The notes under the pieces: generated by a model | Databases searched by the model: none | Seen by the model: only the letters and a program-made list of their open reading frames with translations | What the model was told of the DNA's origin: nothing | Source: Desulfuromonadales bacterium | GTDB taxonomy: Bacteria > Desulfobacterota > Desulfuromonadia > Desulfuromonadales > BM103 | Direction of reading: 5' to 3' | Assembly (NCBI GenBank): GCA_030145195.1 | Contig: JAQYVY010000032.1 | Coordinates: 1 to 42,904, forward strand | Length of the DNA: 42,904 nucleotides | Position numbers and translations under genes: made by a program | Shown: positions 40,864 to 42,904 of the stretch, in pieces | How positions within the stretch are numbered: the first letter of the stretch is position 1 | Layout: every line of letters starts with the position of its first letter

Positions 40864-42099
40864 TTGAACGCTAAAATCCTGAAATTCCCAGAAAATAATA
40901 AGGCTAGCCACGCTCCGCAGCGAGTTCTGGAAAATGCCGTTGTTCGCTTGCTCAAGCAGAAACCTTTCTATGGTCATCTGCTGCTCGGTTTACGACGGCG
41001 TATAGAAGCCGGGCAGTATGTTGTCGGGGTGACGGTGGCCAACGGCATCCCGGTTCTCTGCGTCGATCCTGATCGTTTCTCCCTCTACCCTGTCGATGAG
41101 CAGCTAGCCTTGCTCGAACATGGCATCAAACATTTGCTGCACCTGCATCCGCTCCGTGGCCGCGGTGTGCATCGTTTAACCTGGGGTGTGGCTGCCGATC
41201 TGGCGATCAACCCGGGCATTGCGAAGATGCCGATTGCGGCACCGCAACCGCAACAGTTCAAGCTGGAAGCGGGGTTAGCTGCGGAAGAATATGCGCGTTT
41301 GCTGACACCGGCCTTCGATGTTGGCACCCTGGAAGGAGACGGGATTGGTAACGCCAGCCAGGATTCAGGCGGTCAGCATGGTCTCGGTGGAGAAGAGGTC
41401 TCAACGCAGCAGGCTCCCTCACCGGTTGATGACCACACTATCTGGAGCGAAGCAGACAGCACTCCTGAATGCCTCGCGCAGCAGGCAGTTCGGGATCTGG
41501 TGCGTGAGGCGCATCGCAAAGTACACGGCGAGATTCCCGAGGACGTTATAGAGATAGTCCAGGGTTGGTTGGCACCACCGGTTATTCCGTGGCGGCAGGT
41601 CCTTAGGCAGTTTGTCGGCACCGCCGGACGCATCGGTCGACAGAGCACCTGGCAACGTCAGCATCGCCGTTTTGAGCACAATACACCGGGGATGCGCAAG
41701 CGGCGGCAACTGAAGCTGCTGGTTGCCATCGACGTCAGTGAGTCGACCGATGAAGCTCCTTTGCGGGAGGCTTTCGCCCGGGAATTATTGCAGATTGCCC
41801 GTGGTCGCGATAGCCGGATTACGGTGCTTTACGCCAACAGTCGCATTCGTCGCATTGAGCAGTTTGCCAGCAGTCAGGTGGTGGCGGAAGTGGTTCATGG
41901 CGGCGGTTTTACCGATCTGCGGCCGGTATTTGAGCATGCCAAAAAGATGCATCCCCTGCCAGCGGCGATCATTTATCTGACTGATGGTTATGGACCCGCC
42001 CCCGAGGAGATGGAATTGCCGACGCTCTGGGTGTTGACGCCAGAGGGGCAGAAGCCGGTGGAGTGGGGGGTGGAGTTGAGACTCAGCGCTGAGTCTTGA
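40864..42099 (+). CDS. VWA-like protein with N-terminal putative metallopeptidase domain (DUF2201 type)
   Basis: The 411-residue cytoplasmic protein has an N-terminal region with a His-rich helix (EHGIKHLLHLHP, about residue 81-92) resembling a zinc peptidase motif. A linker rich in Gly, Gln and Ser follows (about 160-200). The C-terminal VWA-like domain contains the MIDAS motif DVSES (in LLVAIDVSESTDEA), GGGFTDLRPV and IYLTDGYGPAP. The start is TTG with a weak ribosome site. It pairs with the MoxR ATPase upstream. Such pairs are known as chaperone-like modules, but the His motif lacks the canonical HExxH, so peptidase activity is doubtful. Confidence 0.85.
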   Translation: MNAKILKFPENNKASHAPQRVLENAVVRLLKQKPFYGHLLLGLRRRIEAGQYVVGVTVANGIPVLCVDPDRFSLYPVDEQLALLEHGIKHLLHLHPLRGRGVHRLTWGVAADLAINPGIAKMPIAAPQPQQFKLEAGLAAEEYARLLTPAFDVGTLEGDGIGNASQDSGGQHGLGGEEVSTQQAPSPVDDHTIWSEADSTPECLAQQAVRDLVREAHRKVHGEIPEDVIEIVQGWLAPPVIPWRQVLRQFVGTAGRIGRQSTWQRQHRRFEHNTPGMRKRRQLKLLVAIDVSESTDEAPLREAFARELLQIARGRDSRITVLYANSRIRRIEQFASSQVVAEVVHGGGFTDLRPVFEHAKKMHPLPAAIIYLTDGYGPAPEEMELPTLWVLTPEGQKPVEWGVELRLSAES

Positions 42100-42150
42100 C
42101 GGGACGTGGGACGTTGTCACTTCTTCTGAATATTAATTGAGGAATAATCG

Positions 42151-42555
42151 ATGGATCAAGCAAAACCGATGACCGAGGAATCGGTCAAAGAGATACTTGA
42201 AGTCGCTGGTGCGCGGGTGATGTCGCGTAGCGGTCGAACCGAGAGTTACGGCTCACCTCGGGAGTTCTCCTTCGAGGTCAAAGGCGTTTTCCCGAATGGT
42301 CTGCTGCTGCACATTGTGGCGCGGCAGTACGATTACCGCGACCCCTGGGAAGCGACCGGCCGGGTCAACGAGGTGGTCGACGTCTCGCTGCTACGCGACG
42401 GGACTTATTCTGAATTGCCGAAAGGCTACGATTGGTTTCAGGGCAAAGATGAGGAGACCGGCATCGACGAGCCTGGTCTGCAAGCAATCGTCGCTTGCGT
42501 CAAGGAGCTCAACCCCAAGCTGTTCAAGCTGCAGAAACTTACCGGGGATTTTTGA
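42151..42555 (+). CDS. Hypothetical 134-aa protein following the MoxR/VWA pair
   Basis: I do not recognise this family. The protein is soluble, with a beta-rich middle (REFSFEVKGVFPNGLLLHIVARQYDYRDPW, landmarks FEVKGVFPNG and ARQYDYRD) and a helical end ACVKELNPKLFKLQKLTGDF. GAGGAAT precedes the ATG, and it lies 51 bases after the VWA gene, so it is probably co-transcribed and ended by the terminator at 42588. A truncated copy of its 3' end lies 23 kb away at 19318..19413, showing that the family is duplicated in this genome. Confidence 0.8.
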   Translation: MDQAKPMTEESVKEILEVAGARVMSRSGRTESYGSPREFSFEVKGVFPNGLLLHIVARQYDYRDPWEATGRVNEVVDVSLLRDGTYSELPKGYDWFQGKDEETGIDEPGLQAIVACVKELNPKLFKLQKLTGDF

Positions 42556-42587
42556 GATCTCGGTAGAGAATAATGTAAACTGCTTAC

Positions 42588-42616
42588 GGGGCACTCCTTT
42601 TAATGGGAAGTGTCCC
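42588..42616 (+). terminator. Terminator after the 134-aa gene
   Basis: GGGGCACT and AGTGTCCC form an eight-pair stem (one G-U) with a 13-base loop, then TGTTTATTT. It separates the plus-strand operon from selD on the opposite strand. Confidence 0.65.
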
Positions 42617-42619
42617 TGT

Positions 42620-42904
42620 TTATTTCACAATCATTTGTCCAGGATGGTCAGCGACGACCCGGCCGATGTGGAAGGCGTTGCAGCCCGCCGCTTCGAGTTC
42701 TGAGGTGAGTTGTGACAGTTTATCAGCGGAGACCGAGATCAGTAGTCCGCCAGAGGTCTGTGGGTCGGCGAGGATGTCTGTGATCTCGGCTGACACCCGC
42801 TCCCGATTGACCACTTTCGGCAGATAGTGCTCACGGTTGCGATAACTGCCTACCGGAACCATGCCGATCGCGGCCATTTCCATCACTTGCGGATAGACGT
42901 GCAG
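42620..42904 (-). CDS. selD: Selenide, water dikinase (selenophosphate synthase), C-terminal part only
   Basis: The minus frame is open from the right edge to TAA at 42620, giving about 94 residues of the C-terminus. It contains DILADPQTSGGLLISVSADK and ELEAAGCNAFHIGRVV, the SelD C-terminal signature (DPQTSGGLL). SelD makes selenophosphate from selenide and ATP, the selenium donor for selenocysteine tRNA and selenouridine. The catalytic N-terminal Cys/Sec and Lys lie outside the window. Its presence shows that the organism can make selenocysteine, in line with the two UGA codons in the peptide gene at 12373..12741. Confidence 0.95.
   Translation of the reverse strand: MHVYPQVMEMAAIGMVPVGSYRNREHYLPKVVNRERVSAEITDILADPQTSGGLLISVSADKLSQLTSELEAAGCNAFHIGRVVADHPGQMIVK

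Overview
The window looks like a chromosomal segment from a Desulfuromonadales-type (Geobacter/Desulfuromonas relative) delta-proteobacterium. The main reasons are a porin plus multiheme-cytochrome operon (10 and 13 CxxCH motifs), an acetate-permease/DUF485 pair, a complete-looking type II secretion (gsp) operon, and a radical-SAM-modified selenopeptide locus of a kind I associate with this group. No tRNA, rRNA, CRISPR or intact insertion sequence was recognised. The taxonomic call is an inference from gene content.

Layout. 1-5.5 kb: partial malQ (minus, runs off the left edge), then prfC, a damaged Flp-type pilin and asnS on plus, and an orphan type IV pilin-like gene on minus. 5.6-8.8 kb: a small membrane protein, a MITE-like element, and an acetate symporter with its DUF485 partner (minus). 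9.5-12.75 kb (all minus, transcribed right to left): a precursor peptide with two in-frame UGA codons, a terminator-like attenuator, its radical SAM/SPASM maturase, a YdfG-like dehydrogenase and a tiny Cys-rich protein. 13.1-17.9 kb: a translationally coupled PAP2 phosphatase and LTA-synthase-type sulfatase followed by a two-component system (plus), probably an envelope-modification unit. 18-19 kb: trpS (minus). 19.5-22 kb: gspA-gspB (plus). 22.1-27.3 kb (minus): a small secreted protein and the porin/decaheme/13-heme operon. 27.8-39.6 kb: gspCDEFGHIJKLMN. 39.8-42.6 kb: a MoxR-type AAA+ ATPase, a VWA/metallopeptidase-like partner and a 134-aa protein. 42.6 kb to the edge: the 3' end of selD (minus).

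The most notable item is the selenopeptide gene at 12373..12741. It is invisible to ordinary gene callers because both UGA codons are read as stops. Each UGA sits in a near-identical Gly-rich context (GTG-U-GGK and GSG-U-GGH). Each is followed at the right distance by a small hairpin with a GUU-containing loop, the expected form of a bacterial SECIS. The neighbouring maturase carries a CxxxCxxC radical SAM motif and a C-terminal Cys-rich SPASM region. The selD gene that supplies selenophosphate lies about 30 kb away at the right edge. The gene pair matches what I recall as the 'selenobiotic' family; its product and function are, to my knowledge, not established.

A second theme is electron transfer and secretion: the type II secretion genes flank the porin-cytochrome operon, and type II secretion is a plausible exporter for surface cytochromes. 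Several short repeats and a duplicated gene fragment (19318..19413, matching the end of 42151..42555) show that the region has been rearranged.
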